Assembly (NCBI GenBank): GCA_030141605.1
Contig: JAQGDQ010002373.1
Coordinates: 1 to 64,000 of the forward strand
DNA length: 64,000 bases
Reading direction: 5' to 3'
DNA from: Tubiluchus corallicola
Lineage: Eukaryota; Priapulida; Priapulimorpha; Priapulimorphida; Tubiluchidae
In this document: piece by piece, positions 29,850 to 41,590 of the stretch
Layout: each line of letters starts with the position of its first letter
Position numbering within the stretch: the first letter of the stretch is position 1
Notes under the pieces: model-generated
The model's database searches: none
What the model was told of the DNA's origin: nothing
Seen by the model: only the letters and a program-made list of their open reading frames with translations
Position numbers and translations under genes: made by a program

Positions 29850-30164
29850 ATTAAGAAGCAGTTAAGCAACGAAACTTAAGAAAAATAAAATCCGCCAAAA
29901 TTCAAGTGGAAATTTAATGAAGTTAATGTGCTCTTACGTGCTGAAGTTAGAAAAATAAAAACCTTGTAGTTTCAAAAAACGTATTTGTCACGTGATGCTA
30001 CATAACAGCAATTAGTCATGCAGAACAAGAGCAATTTTTTCAGAACTCCAAAGTGTTTAAAGTATTTATGGTGGTGATGATGGTGTAAATGAAGTACATA
30101 ATTTAATGAAATAATTTTTTTCTTTTTTTAATATTACTACAGTACATATATTTACAGTTTATGT
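29850..30164. other. Unassigned sequence
   Basis: AT-rich spacer between the 24-bp satellite and a TG microsatellite. Nothing recognised. Confidence 0.4.
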
Positions 30165-30330
30165 ATGTGCGTGTGTGTGTGTGTGTGTGTGTGTGCATGC
30201 GTGTGCGTGCGTGCTTGCGTGCGTGAGTGTTTATGTGTGCGTGTGTGCGTGCGTGAGTGTTTATGTGTGTGTGTGCGCGTGCCTGCGTGCTTGCGTGTGC
30301 ATGTGCGTGTCAGTTTATATATGTGTGTGT
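30165..30330 (+). repeat. (TG)n / (TGCG)n microsatellite
   Basis: About 165 bp of TG repeats with CG and GAGTGTTTATGTG interruptions. Confidence 0.9.
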
Positions 30331-30379
30331 GCGTGTGCATGCGTCCGTGTGTCAGTTTATATACAATTAATATGTAATT

Positions 30380-30546
30380 ACAGCACTGCATAATGCTAAT
30401 TTAATACTCAGTTTGGGTGGCTGATTCGATAACTATATTGTTCGCCACCCCTTCTCATTTGTTTGATTTTTTTAATTTATGCCTATTTTTCTATGTATTA
30501 TTACTGGGATGAAAAATGAATGATTTGATTTGATTTTGGTGGCTGT
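30380..30546 (+). mobile_element. Retroelement 3' end with GGGTGGC hairpin
   Basis: Hairpin GGGTGGCTGATTCGATAAC ... TTCGCCACCCC (30414-30451) followed by a ~70-bp A/T-rich stretch and the tail GATTTGATTTGATTTT. Same hairpin as 5761, 8774 and 62893, with a different tail unit. Confidence 0.65.
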
Positions 30547-31305
30547 ATAGTAGGGCAACCATGACGAGGAAGCAAGATGTAAATAAAGTACCACGCTTTG
30601 TGATGAAGAAAGTAGTGCGAACAGGGTGGCATAGTCGTACGATCCGGGGGGGGTGCAGCTCCCTTCATTCGGGCAATCATTTTTTCGGGCACCGGCCAAA
30701 TGAAGAAAAGAATAACATTTATATTATATATTTAATAAAGCTAAAATAAAAAATATTTTTCGTAAAAAAAATCTGGAAATTCCTCCATGCCGTCAAATGA
30801 AGTGGCCGAAGTCCGGACATTTTTTTGTTCAAGGGGTGGGGTGGGACAGTTCTGGACTCGGAGTTGACATGCACTTTTCGGGCAAAAATAGCTCACTCCT
30901 TCTGGAAAAATCGACCCGTACGCATATGCAGATTGTTAGCGTCGTGCAGCATCTTGATGGTGGTGGTGGTGGTGGTAGTTTGCGGCAGCGGCAGTGGTGA
31001 TGATGGCGACAATGTTTGTTCAAGATGAGGTTATGGCGTGAAAACGATGTTAGTTGTTACAGCATCGTAGCCTGTAGAACAGTTCCTCTCTTACTCTGCG
31101 CTGTTGTCTATTCAATGGTTTATTTACCATCTGAGTAAACAGATTTAAAGTGCCCGAACTGCCTTGGCCTTGTTTTATCTTAGCTGAAAACGGCTGGGTA
31201 AATCAGTACAGTTTCGAGGACACTGCTTTATTATACCACGAGCCGTGAATTTAGACGATCATTATTCCAATTTATTCGCTTTAAAATCCCTTTTGGGCGT
31301 TTATT
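30547..31305. other. Unassigned intergenic sequence
   Basis: It holds G-rich runs (GGGGGGGTG at about 30645, GGTGGTGGTGG at about 30960). No gene or repeat family is supported. Confidence 0.35.
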
Positions 31306-31309
31306 TTAA

Positions 31310-31961
31310 AGGACAAGAAAAGGGGCACCTGAAGTAGGTTTCAGAAAAATCGTCTCAAAAAATTGTATTACTTTATAGCAATTTTATGCACATATCTTAC
31401 TCACACTGAAAGGAATTTTAGTTTGTTTTCATTTTAAATCTCCCGCAATACTGTTCCGAAGTCGCCATTACATGACGTCATGTACCAAACGTAAATGAAG
31501 GGAAGAAAAGGCAATGTTAAATTATGTCTCAAAAGACTTTCCATGCAAATCTATTTTACTTGGATTTTCGCTTGCCTGCTAGAAAGACTTATGTAACTAG
31601 AAAAAGAATTATTAATTATTTAAATGTTTTCACCAATTGGTAAAATGTCGCTGACTCGCCCTGCAGGGTGCACCACCCACTAACCAAAAAACGTATTTTT
31701 AATCTTATTGACAAGATACAGTAATTTTAAATTATATTTAGTTAGTAACATGTGTGCTACGAATGCTCTGATTATTTTTTCAAACTTTACAAAATGTTAT
31801 CTAAACTTGTTTCAAACGACCTGTCGTAAAAATGGCTGCGTCTAACGGTCATCGCCGGAGTCTAAATTGAAGTCCTGCATGCAAAAAGGCAGTAAGTAAG
31901 CGATGTAAAATTTCAAAACGAATTTTTTAAGCTTTATGTTTATGAAGGGTTTTCGTGTGCT
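31310..31961 (+). mobile_element. TTAA-1 MITE, full copy
   Basis: TTAA (31306-31309) | AGGACAAGAAAAGG ... TTTTCGTGTGCT | TTAA (31962-31965), 652 bp and about 90% identical to the 25700 copy. It contains ATGACGTCAT and CAATTGGTAAAATGTCGC in common with it. Non-coding. Confidence 0.8.
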
Positions 31962-31965
31962 TTAA

Positions 31966-32653
31966 ATCATAAGGCGCATCTGAACAAGCACTGGTCGTAA
32001 GATAGTGGCTGAGCACCATTGCTGTAGTAAAAACTTCGTAAAATCATCAGAATTAGTTCAATCTATGCATTTCATGAAAAAATGGTAGTCCGTTAGAATA
32101 ATATACAGTTATAAACAAAGTATACGTGTTCACAATACGGTCTTGTTGAGTCATTTACTAAATCTTAACAATTACAATGCGTCTTAAAAACTAAAAACAA
32201 GTTTCTTAATCGTGAAAAATTCGTGACAATTTTTTTTTGTTACTGCCAGTGTCTGCTATTGACATTGTTATTTTTTGTAATAAGCGCTTACGACTTTCAC
32301 TAAAGAAACCGAATTTAGTGTCCTAACTGCTTTTAAAGCGTCATTAATTTGTGTTGTTCAATCTCTGTGCAAAATGTGATTAAAATGAACGATATACACA
32401 TAAGCTTACTTCTCAAAGCGTATTTTTTTTTAAAAAATGCCTACTCGCGTGCTGTATTAACAAAGGAGCAGGCCAGATGAAATACGTGAAATGTGGTTGG
32501 TAAGTTATCAATGAAATTGGCAAAACGAAGCGAGATTTTAATTTGCTTAAACGTTAGTATTGAAATGTTACGTAAACGATTAATCACGCATTGTCATTGG
32601 AATCGAATGTTAAGATATTCGTTTTTGCAGGGTGACAATGATGCCCATAGTGT
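31966..32653. other. Unassigned intergenic sequence
   Basis: Nothing recognised between the TTAA-1 MITE and the next hAT-like MITE. Confidence 0.35.
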
Positions 32654-32759
32654 CTTTTCAGCAGGGCCTATTTCAAGGGGGGATACTTCCCCGGGGCCTC
32701 ACCCTCCAGGGGGGCCTCGCGCCAAGGTAACATTTTTTTGCTTTATGCGAACATACTGC

Positions 32760-32846
<87 letters not shown>

Positions 32847-33113
32847 CCGCACGCGCGCCGTTTGCCAGTATTGACAAGTATTAAGGACTGGTCTTGAGAA
32901 TAAAGCAGTTTTTCTTTCAATTGTTCTTTCCTTTAACAACTGTATAACTCCATATTTTCTCTTCGAAAATGCTTCTCCGGCGTTCTAGCAGTTCAAAAAT
33001 TTTCTGGGCGCCAACCATGGTAGCGCTCGCCGCCCCACCCCACCCCCCGTTGGGGCCTCACACGCCCCACTTCCCCGGGCCTCGCCTAGGCTGAAATAAG
33101 CCCTGCTTTTCAA
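32654..33113 (+). mobile_element. hAT-like MITE with CT core, copy B
   Basis: The element 32662-33105 runs from CAGGGCCTATTTCAAGG to GCTGAAATAAGCCCTG. Flanks are CTTTTCAG and CTTTTCAA, an 8-bp duplication with one change. (CT)n occupies about 32763-32844. Its C-rich right part (CCCCACCCCACCCCCCG) was probably expanded after insertion. Confidence 0.85.
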
Positions 33114-33342
33114 TGCCCAAAACTTCAGAAAGTTAAACGAAGAAACGTTAAAGTTTCATTAGCGGCTTGCATACGGTACATAAGCTCACTGAGCAACAGA
33201 ATGGTGCAGTGACACAGCTGTTTCAGCTAGAATAAATCTTGTCTAAGATTTAATTAGGAGGTAACTGACGTGAAATAATGAGCATAACCAGTTTTCCACC
33301 CAAGTACGCAAACGGTTGCACGTACCTCATGTGAGAAAGCTA

Positions 33343-33417
33343 TATAAAATAAAATATATAATATATATGTCGCTTACAATATTTAATTGTTTTATATATA
33401 CATATACATATAATATA

Positions 33418-33452
<35 letters not shown>

Positions 33453-33500
33453 ACAATTAAATATTGTAAGCGACATATATATTATATATTTTATTTTATA
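33343..33500. repeat. Perfect 49-bp inverted repeat (hairpin)
   Basis: 33343-33391 is the exact reverse complement of 33452-33500. The arms include the non-repetitive core GTCGCTTACAATATTTAATTG, quoted here as GTCGCTTACAATATTTAATT. The 60-bp spacer is TA/CA-rich. It could extrude as a cruciform or give a long RNA hairpin. Confidence 0.9.
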
Positions 33501-33539
33501 TATGTATAATATAACATATATATATATATAACATATATA

Positions 33540-33664
33540 TAAAACTGTAGTAATTATTTTGTTGGTCTGTATTGTTACTATATTTCAAAATTAAAATTAG
33601 GTGTATGTCTTATTTTTTTCCCTGTATTGTATGTATTTTTGGCACTAATAAATATGAAATGAAA
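33540..33664 (+). mobile_element. Probable retroelement 3' end with (GAAAT)n tail
   Basis: The sequence ends GCACTAATAAATATGAAATG, a common LINE/SINE 3'-end pattern (AATAAA-like box followed by a pentanucleotide tail). Single copy here, so tentative. Confidence 0.4.
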
Positions 33665-33691
33665 TATAAATACATTATATATATATATGAA

Positions 33692-34122
33692 GGATGCCCA
33701 CACTGTATCTCGACACTAGGCGGAGGAGCTGCACAAGCAGCCAACGGCTAGAGGGCGGAGGAGGTCAAGTGACCCAACGGCCATGTGTAGAGGAGTAAAC
33801 CTTCCAAATCAGGAGTGGAGCCCCGAAGGCGGACCAGTGCAGCATGCTCACTGACTCCGGCAGCTTCGTCAGCCAACCTGGTGCCAAACGTATCGCTCCG
33901 CTTTCCTGTGGACTACACCAGGGAGGAAGAGAGGGGGTTCCTGTTGTCTGGGCAACTCAGGATCTCCATACACCTTGCCCAGGCGTGCACCCTGGAGACG
34001 TTCAAGGATCGCACTGCTCAGCCACAGTCGACGCTGCAGCTCCATCAATGTGATCAATAACTGACTCTCTTGGCGCACAATCCATTGTCTTCCGAGACAG
34101 AAGGATGCCAACAACAACAACA
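33692..34122 (+). mobile_element. 5S-SINE body without head
   Basis: Starts at GGATGCCCACACTGTATCTC, immediately after the position where the 5S head ends in the full copies. It ends GGATGCCAACAACAACAACA. The break exactly at the head-body border could be coincidence or mark a head-less subfamily. Inserted in TA-rich DNA. Confidence 0.85.
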
Positions 34123-34690
34123 ATATATGTATGTGTATGTATAATGTATAGACGCAACATCTTCTTGCTAATGTCGAATGGCTGTGGCAGCACCAGTATC
34201 TATTTTTTCTGTCGAAGTTAATGTTCTAAGCTAACTTAACTAAGACATTAAGCCGTCACCCACCCAAGTTCGCAAGTGAGTAGGAGTAGCGATGATGACA
34301 ACAGCGAGGAAGCAACAGCGAAAATGGCCGTAGTGAGGATGGCAAATGTCAATACATTGAGGCAACAAATACAACATGTTAACAGTCCTGGGGATTATTT
34401 TAACATTAGACATGTTTGATTGGCAAGTTGACGCTGCCCAACGGCAATGATTAAACATTTACGAATTTAGAAGAAATATATTTGTAAGATGAATTGCCCA
34501 TTCAAAGCGTAGGTGATATTCTTGTAGGTGTTGCTTAGGAATAAAACCAACATTACCTTGAAGCTTAGGAACCAGATCAGGTAAGGCCTAAGGCCATTTT
34601 TTCCATGGACAGCGAAGTAACCAGAACAGGCTTTTGGCATTCCCGTTTGTAAACTAAGCAGAAGAAAATGTTAATAAACTGCGTGCATAA
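34123..34690. other. Unassigned intergenic sequence
   Basis: No exon or repeat family recognised. Confidence 0.35.
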
Positions 34691-35380
34691 TGCTAATGGT
34701 CCTATAGTTATAGTCCTAGGTCCTAGGTCCTAGGTGCTAATGGTCCTAGAGTTATAGTCCTAGGTCCTAGGTGCTAATGGTCCTAGAGTTATAGTCCTAG
34801 GTCCTAGGTGCTAATGGTCCTAGAGTTATAGTCCTAGGTCCTAGGTGCTAATGGTCCTAGAGTCATAGTCCTAGGTCCTAGGTGCTAATGGTCCTAGAGT
34901 TATAGTCCTAGGTCCTAGGTGCTAATGGTCCTAGAGTTATAGTCCTAGGTCCTAGGTGCTAATGATCCTAGAGTTATAGTCCTAGGTGCTAATGGTCCTA
35001 GAGTTATAGTCCTAGGTCCTCGGTGCTAATGGTCCTAGAGTTATAGTCCTTGGTCCTAGGTGCTAATGGTCCTAGAGTTATAGTCCTAGGTCCTAGTTGC
35101 TAATGGTCCTAGAGTTATAGTCCTAGGTCCTAGGTGCTAATGATCCTAGAGTTATAGTCCTAGGTCCTAGGTGCTAATGGTCCTAGAGTTATAGTCCTAG
35201 GTCCTCGGTGCTAATGGTCCTAGAGTTATAGTCCTAAGTCCTGGGTGCTAATGGTCCTAGAGTTATAGTCCTAGGTCCTAGGTGCTAATGGTCCTAGAGT
35301 TATAGTCCTAGGTCCTCGGTGCTAATGGTCCTAGAGTTATAGTCCTAGGTCCTAGGTGCTAATGGTCCTAGAGTTATAGT
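34691..35380 (+). repeat. 37-bp satellite, about 18 units
   Basis: Unit GGTGCTAATGGTCCTAGAG followed by TTATAGTCCTAGGTCCTA. Some units lose the 7-bp GTCCTAG submotif. The CCTAGG palindrome recurs. No open frame and no pol III boxes. Confidence 0.95.
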
Positions 35381-36035
35381 CTATGAGCTCAGGAAAGGTT
35401 ATCCAAAGTCCTTGTATATGCAGCCCTTGATGAAGGCTATATAATAGTCATTTAAAATAATGATTATTTTACTATTTAGGGCTGAGTAAGTTAGTAATCA
35501 CGGCATAGTTAAGCAGCACAGATCCTGATTAGAAAATGGATATGTGACCACATCATTCGGGAAATTGTTTTTGGCTGGTTTCACCATCGGCCGTGCACAG
35601 GAAGGCTCTATGCACGTGGCTAATCCCCGTCTACGGTTTAATATCTCACTTTGAGAGGGTCAGTTTTATGAAGAGCTAGATTCCAGTCCCGTCTCAATCA
35701 TCCAACTTTACTAAGCTAACACTTTTCACGTTTAGTGTTGGATCCCTGGTTCACAGTGTTATGAATCGCATCATCATAACATTATGATTATGTTCTTTAG
35801 CTTGCATATCTAGGCCCTGTATATACGTATGTGTAGTGCCCAAATGTATTTTGTAAATTGTCCGTCGCGTTTTTTGATTGTAATCAACTGCTCGTATTTT
35901 TTCGAAAAAATATTTTTTCAACTTTTTGTAATTGCCTAGCAGTGATTCACGTAATATGCTTAGGAAAGAATACTTTTTTTTATAAAACTGTAAATAAGTG
36001 CATATTGTAGAGAATGGTGCTGTGCTGTGTTTATA
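35381..36035. other. Unassigned intergenic sequence
   Basis: AT-rich. A short tRNA-like or SINE-like stretch may lie around 35650-35750 but cannot be confirmed. Confidence 0.35.
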
Positions 36036-36900
36036 TATATATTAATTCTTTATTTGTCATTAAAATGGTTCACTCATTATAATAAAATTGAGTAAGCCTC
36101 AGCGTAATGTTAAAATAACAACACTGTTCAAGACAAATGCGTCCAGTGCTGACTAAAAAAAACTAAAGTGCAAAACTAAGGCCTAATTATATACAATAAA
36201 TGAACATATTTACAAACACCATATTAATATATTTTTACAAAACAATATTACAAAAGTACATTCAATTTTACATGACATATTTTACACTATATATACATTC
36301 GACATGACACAATTAACAGAAACATGCTTTACATTACATAAATTTCACTCATTACATTTACACTATTTATACATTTTTTCAAAACTGACATAACACGTAT
36401 TACATTACATAATTTTTTTAAAAAATTTCATTTTTAATCGTTATATGGAGTCAGGGGCGGGGGTAGATGAAAGTTGAGTCTGTGTAATTAGTATCAGATG
36501 CACAATGTGGAAGTTGAAACCTGTTATATTGATATTCTTTTAATTTCTTTTTAAAGTAGTGGAGAGATTCTATTTGTTTTATTTCACTGGGTAGTAAGTT
36601 CCGTAAACGTATGGCCTGTTTTCATATAGAGTTATTTCCAAATTTATTGCTTACTGTAATTTGCTTTAAATTGTCTGTTACATATTGTTTAAATTGGTAT
36701 CAGGAATGAATGCTAAGGGATTGTTTATAAATGGAATGCTCAGTTTATTGATATATTTATAAAGAAATATCAGTGTTTTGTAATCTCGATAGGCTTCTGA
36801 TATTGGTATTTTTGTGGACGTTCTTAAGCTTGTTGCAGAAGCAGCATGTTGTTTAGCAGTTTTGTTAGAGTAGCCATGAATTGCTTTCAATTTATACTAT
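36036..36900 (-). mobile_element. LINE-B with C-terminal ORF remnant
   Basis: The minus strand at 36890-36678 encodes a LINE C-terminus: KAIHGYSNKTAKQHAASATS, then SLRTSTKIPISEAYRDYKTL and IFLYKYINKLSIPFINNP. This is similar in layout to LINE-A (KAS-TNLRKTLKFPIIEAHKEY). The 3'UTR ends TTTTAATGACAAATAAAG and (TA)n. The frame is broken by stops downstream of the N-N-M segment. Confidence 0.75.
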
Positions 36901-36929
36901 TATAAAATATCCAGGGAGAATGGTAAGTT

Positions 36930-37100
36930 TTATGTTTAAATTTTACATTTTTAATCGTTTTATGGAGTCAGGGGCAGGGGTAGATGAAAGTTGAGTCTGT
37001 GTAATTAGTATCAGATGCACAATGTGGAAGTTGAAACCTGTTGTATTGATATTCTTTTAATATCTTTTTAAAGTGGTGGAGAGATTCTATTTGTTTGATA
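36930..37100 (-). repeat. Partial duplicate of LINE-B 3'UTR segment
   Basis: Repeats 36420-36590 in the same orientation (TATGGAGTCAGGGGC, GATGAAAGTTGAGTCTGTG). Probably a second, older LINE-B fragment, or a local duplication. Confidence 0.7.
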
Positions 37101-38102
37101 GGCCCTCGTGTCTAATACGCGTAAAAGTTGGAAACAGCGATTTATATTTACATGAAAGCAGAACTGAATCATTATTATTCAGAACGACAGCTGAGTTGAT
37201 ATTCTCATTCTGTTCCGTGTACACTGACAGTAAACTTAATGCAAACACTTAGATAAACAGAAAACCAGTTTATAACCAATAGGAAGCACAAGCTGTGCAT
37301 TATTGTAAGCCCAACGCAGCACTTTTAATCTACAGCTGAGTCTTGACAACAATCCATAGTGGAACTAATGGCTGGCCTGGCAACAAGGAAATGCTGAAAT
37401 AGGTGTGCGTGATGTTCGAACAAAGGAGACTGAATCGGGGACTCCCTTTGTCTGCTCCCATTTCAATGAACGTCGCCAGCTGGTTAGTGCTTTCCAAGCC
37501 TTTCCTGTTGCAAATTGGGATTAGGTCTATTTTGGATCAGGTGGGTAGGGGCGGCGAAGGTACACTCCGTCGTACATGCCTTGCTATTTTGTCCTGCCTT
37601 TTGTCCGCGTTATGACAATATATCGATAAACGTAAGATTGTGGTCATGAGAAGACTTTAGTTCAAAGGAGGTGAAACAAAACCAGAATCAAAACTAGACA
37701 GTAACCTTGAGCTAGTTAGCTTGTCCCAAATTTACGGTTCTTCCTATTCGCAACCCCTTTTGCATCAGCTTCTCACCCTTATACAATTATCAATCTGAAT
37801 TTACTATGTAAAACAGTTTTATTCTAGCAGATTTTTCCTTCAGACGGGAGCTGTACAAAACTCTATAAGCGGCTTGGCTATGATCTCTCATGTTTGAGTA
37901 AAACATCAACGTCAATCAGCTTTCTAAGTCAAATCTCGTTTTTTCGCGACTTTTTAACTGAAATACTCCATTTTCGTAGTCAGAGTAACTTCAGTCTTCC
38001 AGTGGGAAAACCTATAAAAAACATCGAGACATTTTGTCGACTGGCTTTTGCGGTGTTGCCTGTGCACTACTGCTTCTTAAAATGATTATGGATATCTTGG
38101 CT
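37101..38102. other. Unassigned intergenic sequence
   Basis: No repeat family seen. Open frames of 60-70 codons here have no recognisable features. Confidence 0.35.
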
Positions 38103-38540
38103 AATATATATATATATCCTTATTTGCCATAAAAAAAAATCGATATTCATAACTATAAAAGAACATCGCAGCATGAGAATAAAATTCACGCAACTGTTAA
38201 AGGCAAATGCGTCCAGTGCAAACTAAAAAGTACTGTGCCAAAAATTTAAAACAAAATATACATTATAATGTTACACGGAAATTATAATAGACTATATAAA
38301 ATATATACATATAATTTAAAATGGACGTGGGTAAATAAAATTTGTGCATGAATATATATATTATTGTTTACGTATGTAGGGTTTTCAAAACGATTTAATG
38401 TATGTATTTTTAATTTTGATTTGAATTCGTAGAAAGACTTGATTTGTTTTAAATTTGATGGCAGGGTATTCCAAAGTTGAACTCCTTGTTTAGTGATAGA
38501 ATTGTTGCCGTATTTGTTATTAGTGCGTATTTTCGGTCCA
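38103..38540 (-). mobile_element. LINE-A-related 3' fragment (diverged subfamily)
   Basis: Same layout as LINE-A (TTATTTGCCAT..., GGCAAATGCGTCCAGTGCA, reading SKSFYEFKSKLK on the minus strand) but clearly diverged, with CCAGTGCA as in LINE-B. It looks intermediate between the two groups. Confidence 0.65.
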
Positions 38541-39480
38541 AATCTTTAAAGGAATGTTAACGGTACAGTTTCTAAAGAGACATCTTGTCATACCAAGTTA
38601 TCGGATTTGATGGCTTAATGAACACTAGATTTTTTCTCCTAAGTACGTTTAGATAGCTAGGTTGTTATAATAAAGTCCTACATCTTACTTTCGAGGTACC
38701 TTTGGGAGACTGTCATACTCCTCATTTTACTGAATCGATCCAGTAGTATTGGTATTTCGGTGTGTTTTCCAGAATTCAGGAAACGAGGTTAATTTAAACT
38801 GCGCCGGCGCTTTACCACTCTGGACGCTCTCGTTTTGTCGTGTCATTCCACAAAGTTGTAAAAATAGTTAAGTGCTGTGTTGATGTTTTCGCAGATGTAA
38901 ACTGGGCTTACTGTACTGAGTAGCGTTGAGGGGAGGGCCGGCAGTAATGATGCTACAAACGTAAGCGGACGGATGCATATCGAAAATTGTCTTAAAGGAA
39001 AGAACAATCCAAGCAACATATTGGGTTTAGTTTAATTTTGTTAGGTAAAAATTCAAATTTGAGCAACCGTTTACTTTAAAATAACTTTCAGACGAGAAAT
39101 CTCACAAATACTTGCGCTCCTGGCGGGTTATTAGGCACCTTCGATATTCCCGCTAGGATTGTCAACTGCACAGTTACGTAACATTATCCTAGTCGCGTCT
39201 TGGATTTAGGATTGTACTGGGACCTGTTTTGATTACAAGTGGTTGTGCGGTTTAGTGGTGCTGGCATTGGAGTTGTAATTCAGAAGTTTCTGGTTTAAAT
39301 CAATGTTGCGTCTCGATTTTTTTCACATAGCCTCCTTTTACACAGACAAGAAGTTCAAAACTTTATGGATTGAGGATTTATTCTGCTAGTCGGGTGCTTA
39401 TTTTTCTTTGTGGGTTTTAATTTATTCCCAGCATTTCTTTTATAATAAGAATTTTTACGTTGCAGTTGCGACGAAGTTTA
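38541..39480. other. Unassigned intergenic sequence
   Basis: It includes a degraded tRNA-like stretch near 39238-39302 (GGTTTAGTGGTG and GGTTTAAATC). Otherwise nothing recognised. Confidence 0.35.
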
Positions 39481-39594
39481 GACTTTAGCAGGTTCTATTT
39501 CGGGGGGGGGAAGGGGGGACACTTCCCCGGGCCTCACCCTCCAGGGGGGCTCGCGCCAAGGTAACTTTTTTTGCTTTATGCGAACATACTGCCT

Positions 39595-39643
<49 letters not shown>

Positions 39644-39865
39644 CCGTTTGCCAGTATTGACAAGTAAGGACTGGTCTTGAGAATAAAGCAGTTTTTCTTT
39701 CAATTGTTCTTTCCTTTAACAACTGTATAACTCCATATTTTCTCTTCGAAAATGCTTCTCCAGCATTCTAGCAGTTCAAAAATTTTCTGGTTGGCGCCCG
39801 CCCCCGGCGCTTCAATACCCCCCTCCCCGGGCCTCGCTTAGGCTGAAATAAGCCCTGGACTTTAG
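39481..39865 (+). mobile_element. hAT-like MITE with CT core, copy C
   Basis: Perfect 8-bp duplication GACTTTAG (39481-39488, 39858-39865) around CAGGTTCTATTTCGGGG ... GCTGAAATAAGCCCTG (39489-39857). The CT tract is shorter here (about 40 bp). Confidence 0.85.
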
Positions 39866-40344
39866 ACAAAGAACACTGAAGTCAAAACCCGGGTCACCCG
39901 ATCCATTCTGTCCATTAACTATAATCAGTACAACGTTGTTGCTTATAGTAATGAGCGCATAAATCAATCACAAATAATTCTTTTCTTCTCTGTTTTTTTA
40001 TTGAGTAACTTGTTGCTGTCCCCTCGCCGCTAGCTCTCCCCTCATCGAGGTTCTACCAATGGACTTGCCTAGCAACCCGAAACGCCGCAGGGCTCGCTAC
40101 AGTATGCTTAATACACAAGCGTAGGCTGGGCACGCTGCTTGAGCCATGTTTGCGGCATTGCGCGTTGCTACCACAGCTGTTGCAGTTCTGTCAAAAGCAG
40201 TTTGCAAAGGCCAAAGTGCAAAACATTGCTCACCGTATTATAACTTACGTAAACAAGTTTTCTGCTGGCTAGATATTTTTATCCAAGGCTAAATTCTATA
40301 GGTCGTAAAACCGTGCTCACTACGTTCATATAATAAACATAATA
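39866..40344. other. Unassigned intergenic sequence
   Basis: Nothing recognised. Confidence 0.35.
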
Positions 40345-41590
40345 TATATATATATATATATAATAATCTTTATTGGCCATTAAAAACATTGATAATCACT
40401 GATAAAAACTTTACAGAGATAATCAATCAGTGTTAGTTAATAAAAACTTACACTGCTGAAGGCAAATGCGTCAGTGCAATCTAAACTACTGTGCAGTAAT
40501 GGAAAGTAACGACGAATAAAATCAAACATATTTATAACTATGCATAAAAAAATAAAAAAAAACTATGATTTAATTAATATGGCCGTGGGTATATGAATTC
40601 TGAATTAGTGTGTATGCTGTCGTACTGGTGTGATGGTATTTCATATCTGGTTAATATTAGTGATTTTAATTTTGTTTTAAATGCTGATAGGGACTTGATT
40701 TGTTTAACCTGTAATGGTAGAGAATTCCAAAGTAAAATTGCTTGTTTTATTACAGAGTTCGTTCCATAGTGGGTATTTGTCCTAATTTGTTTTAGATTGC
40801 TTGTTCTGGAATTAACGATAGGATTTGGAAAAAAGTTAAATCTGTTATTCTGGAATGGTTTGCTGATGTTGTTAATGTATTTAAATATAAAAAGCAGAGT
40901 AAAATATTCTTTGTGTGCTTCAATGATTGGGAATTTTAAAGTTTTTCTCAGGTTAGTTGCTGAAGCTTTGAATTTTTGTCTACCTGCCTTATGTTTGTAT
41001 GAGTACCCAGCTATCAATCTCAATGCATAGTTTTGAAGGAGATTTAATTTTAAGTAATTTTCTCTTTTGGTTTTTTGAAGTAGCGTACATCCATATAAGA
41101 AGTGTGGTAGAACTAAAGTTTTATATATTAGTGTTTTAGTTTCCTTTGTTAGTTGCCCTTTAACTTGCCGGAGATATGATGTGCTAGATGCCATTTTTGT
41201 GTATATGTTATTAAAGTGTTCATCCCATGAAAGATTATTGTCTACCTGTATGCCCAAGAATTTAACATTGTTAGTTTGTTTGATTACAGCATTATCTATT
41301 GTCAAAGTGGTTGATGATGCATCATTAGTATTTAATGAGGGTGACAGTATCATGGTTTCTGTTTTGTCATTATTCATATTTAGCTTGTAATGATTAAATA
41401 CCATATTTATATTTTTTATATCTTCTTCTAAATAATTTTTGCAGTTTGGACATTTTCATGGACATTTGGACATTTGGCTATGTAGATTGTAATGTCATCA
41501 GCGTATTGCGTTATTTGTGAGTGTTTTAAAAATTTATAAAATAAAATTATACCCTTAGTTTGTACGTACATTACGCCAGAAGTGTATTAT
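40345..41590 (-). mobile_element. LINE-A, longest copy, with RT remnant
   Basis: The minus strand carries a decayed RT: a degraded SGV... block near 41565, QYADDITIYIA (YADD catalytic box) near 41480, an in-frame TGA near 41455, then 276 open codons (41404-40574) with KFLGIQVDNNLSWDEHF, LRQVKGQLTKETKTLIYKTL, LPHFLYGCTLLQKT and the C-terminal IHTNSEFIYPRPY. The 3'UTR ends TTTTTAATGGCCAATAAAG and (TA)n. It is a 5'-truncated, inactive copy of a jockey/CR1-like non-LTR element. Confidence 0.85.
40574..41404 (-). pseudogene. LINE-A reverse transcriptase C-terminal ORF (276 codons)
   Basis: Thumb and C-terminal region of a non-LTR reverse transcriptase. The KFLGIQVD...LSW motif (about residues 49-60) follows the catalytic palm in this family. 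The first Met lies inside the original domain, so this is a fragment and not a complete protein. A stop codon separates it from the YADD box. Confidence 0.8.

Noticed and set aside
32493-32897. A 134-codon frame ending in a Ser/Leu repeat
   Set aside because: Its second half is the hAT-like MITE with (CT)n, and the first half has no features of an exon.
34691-35380. Regular repeats that could suggest a CRISPR array
   Set aside because: Units are contiguous with no variable spacers, and the surrounding DNA is plainly eukaryotic. The same applies to the 24-, 52- and 92-bp arrays.
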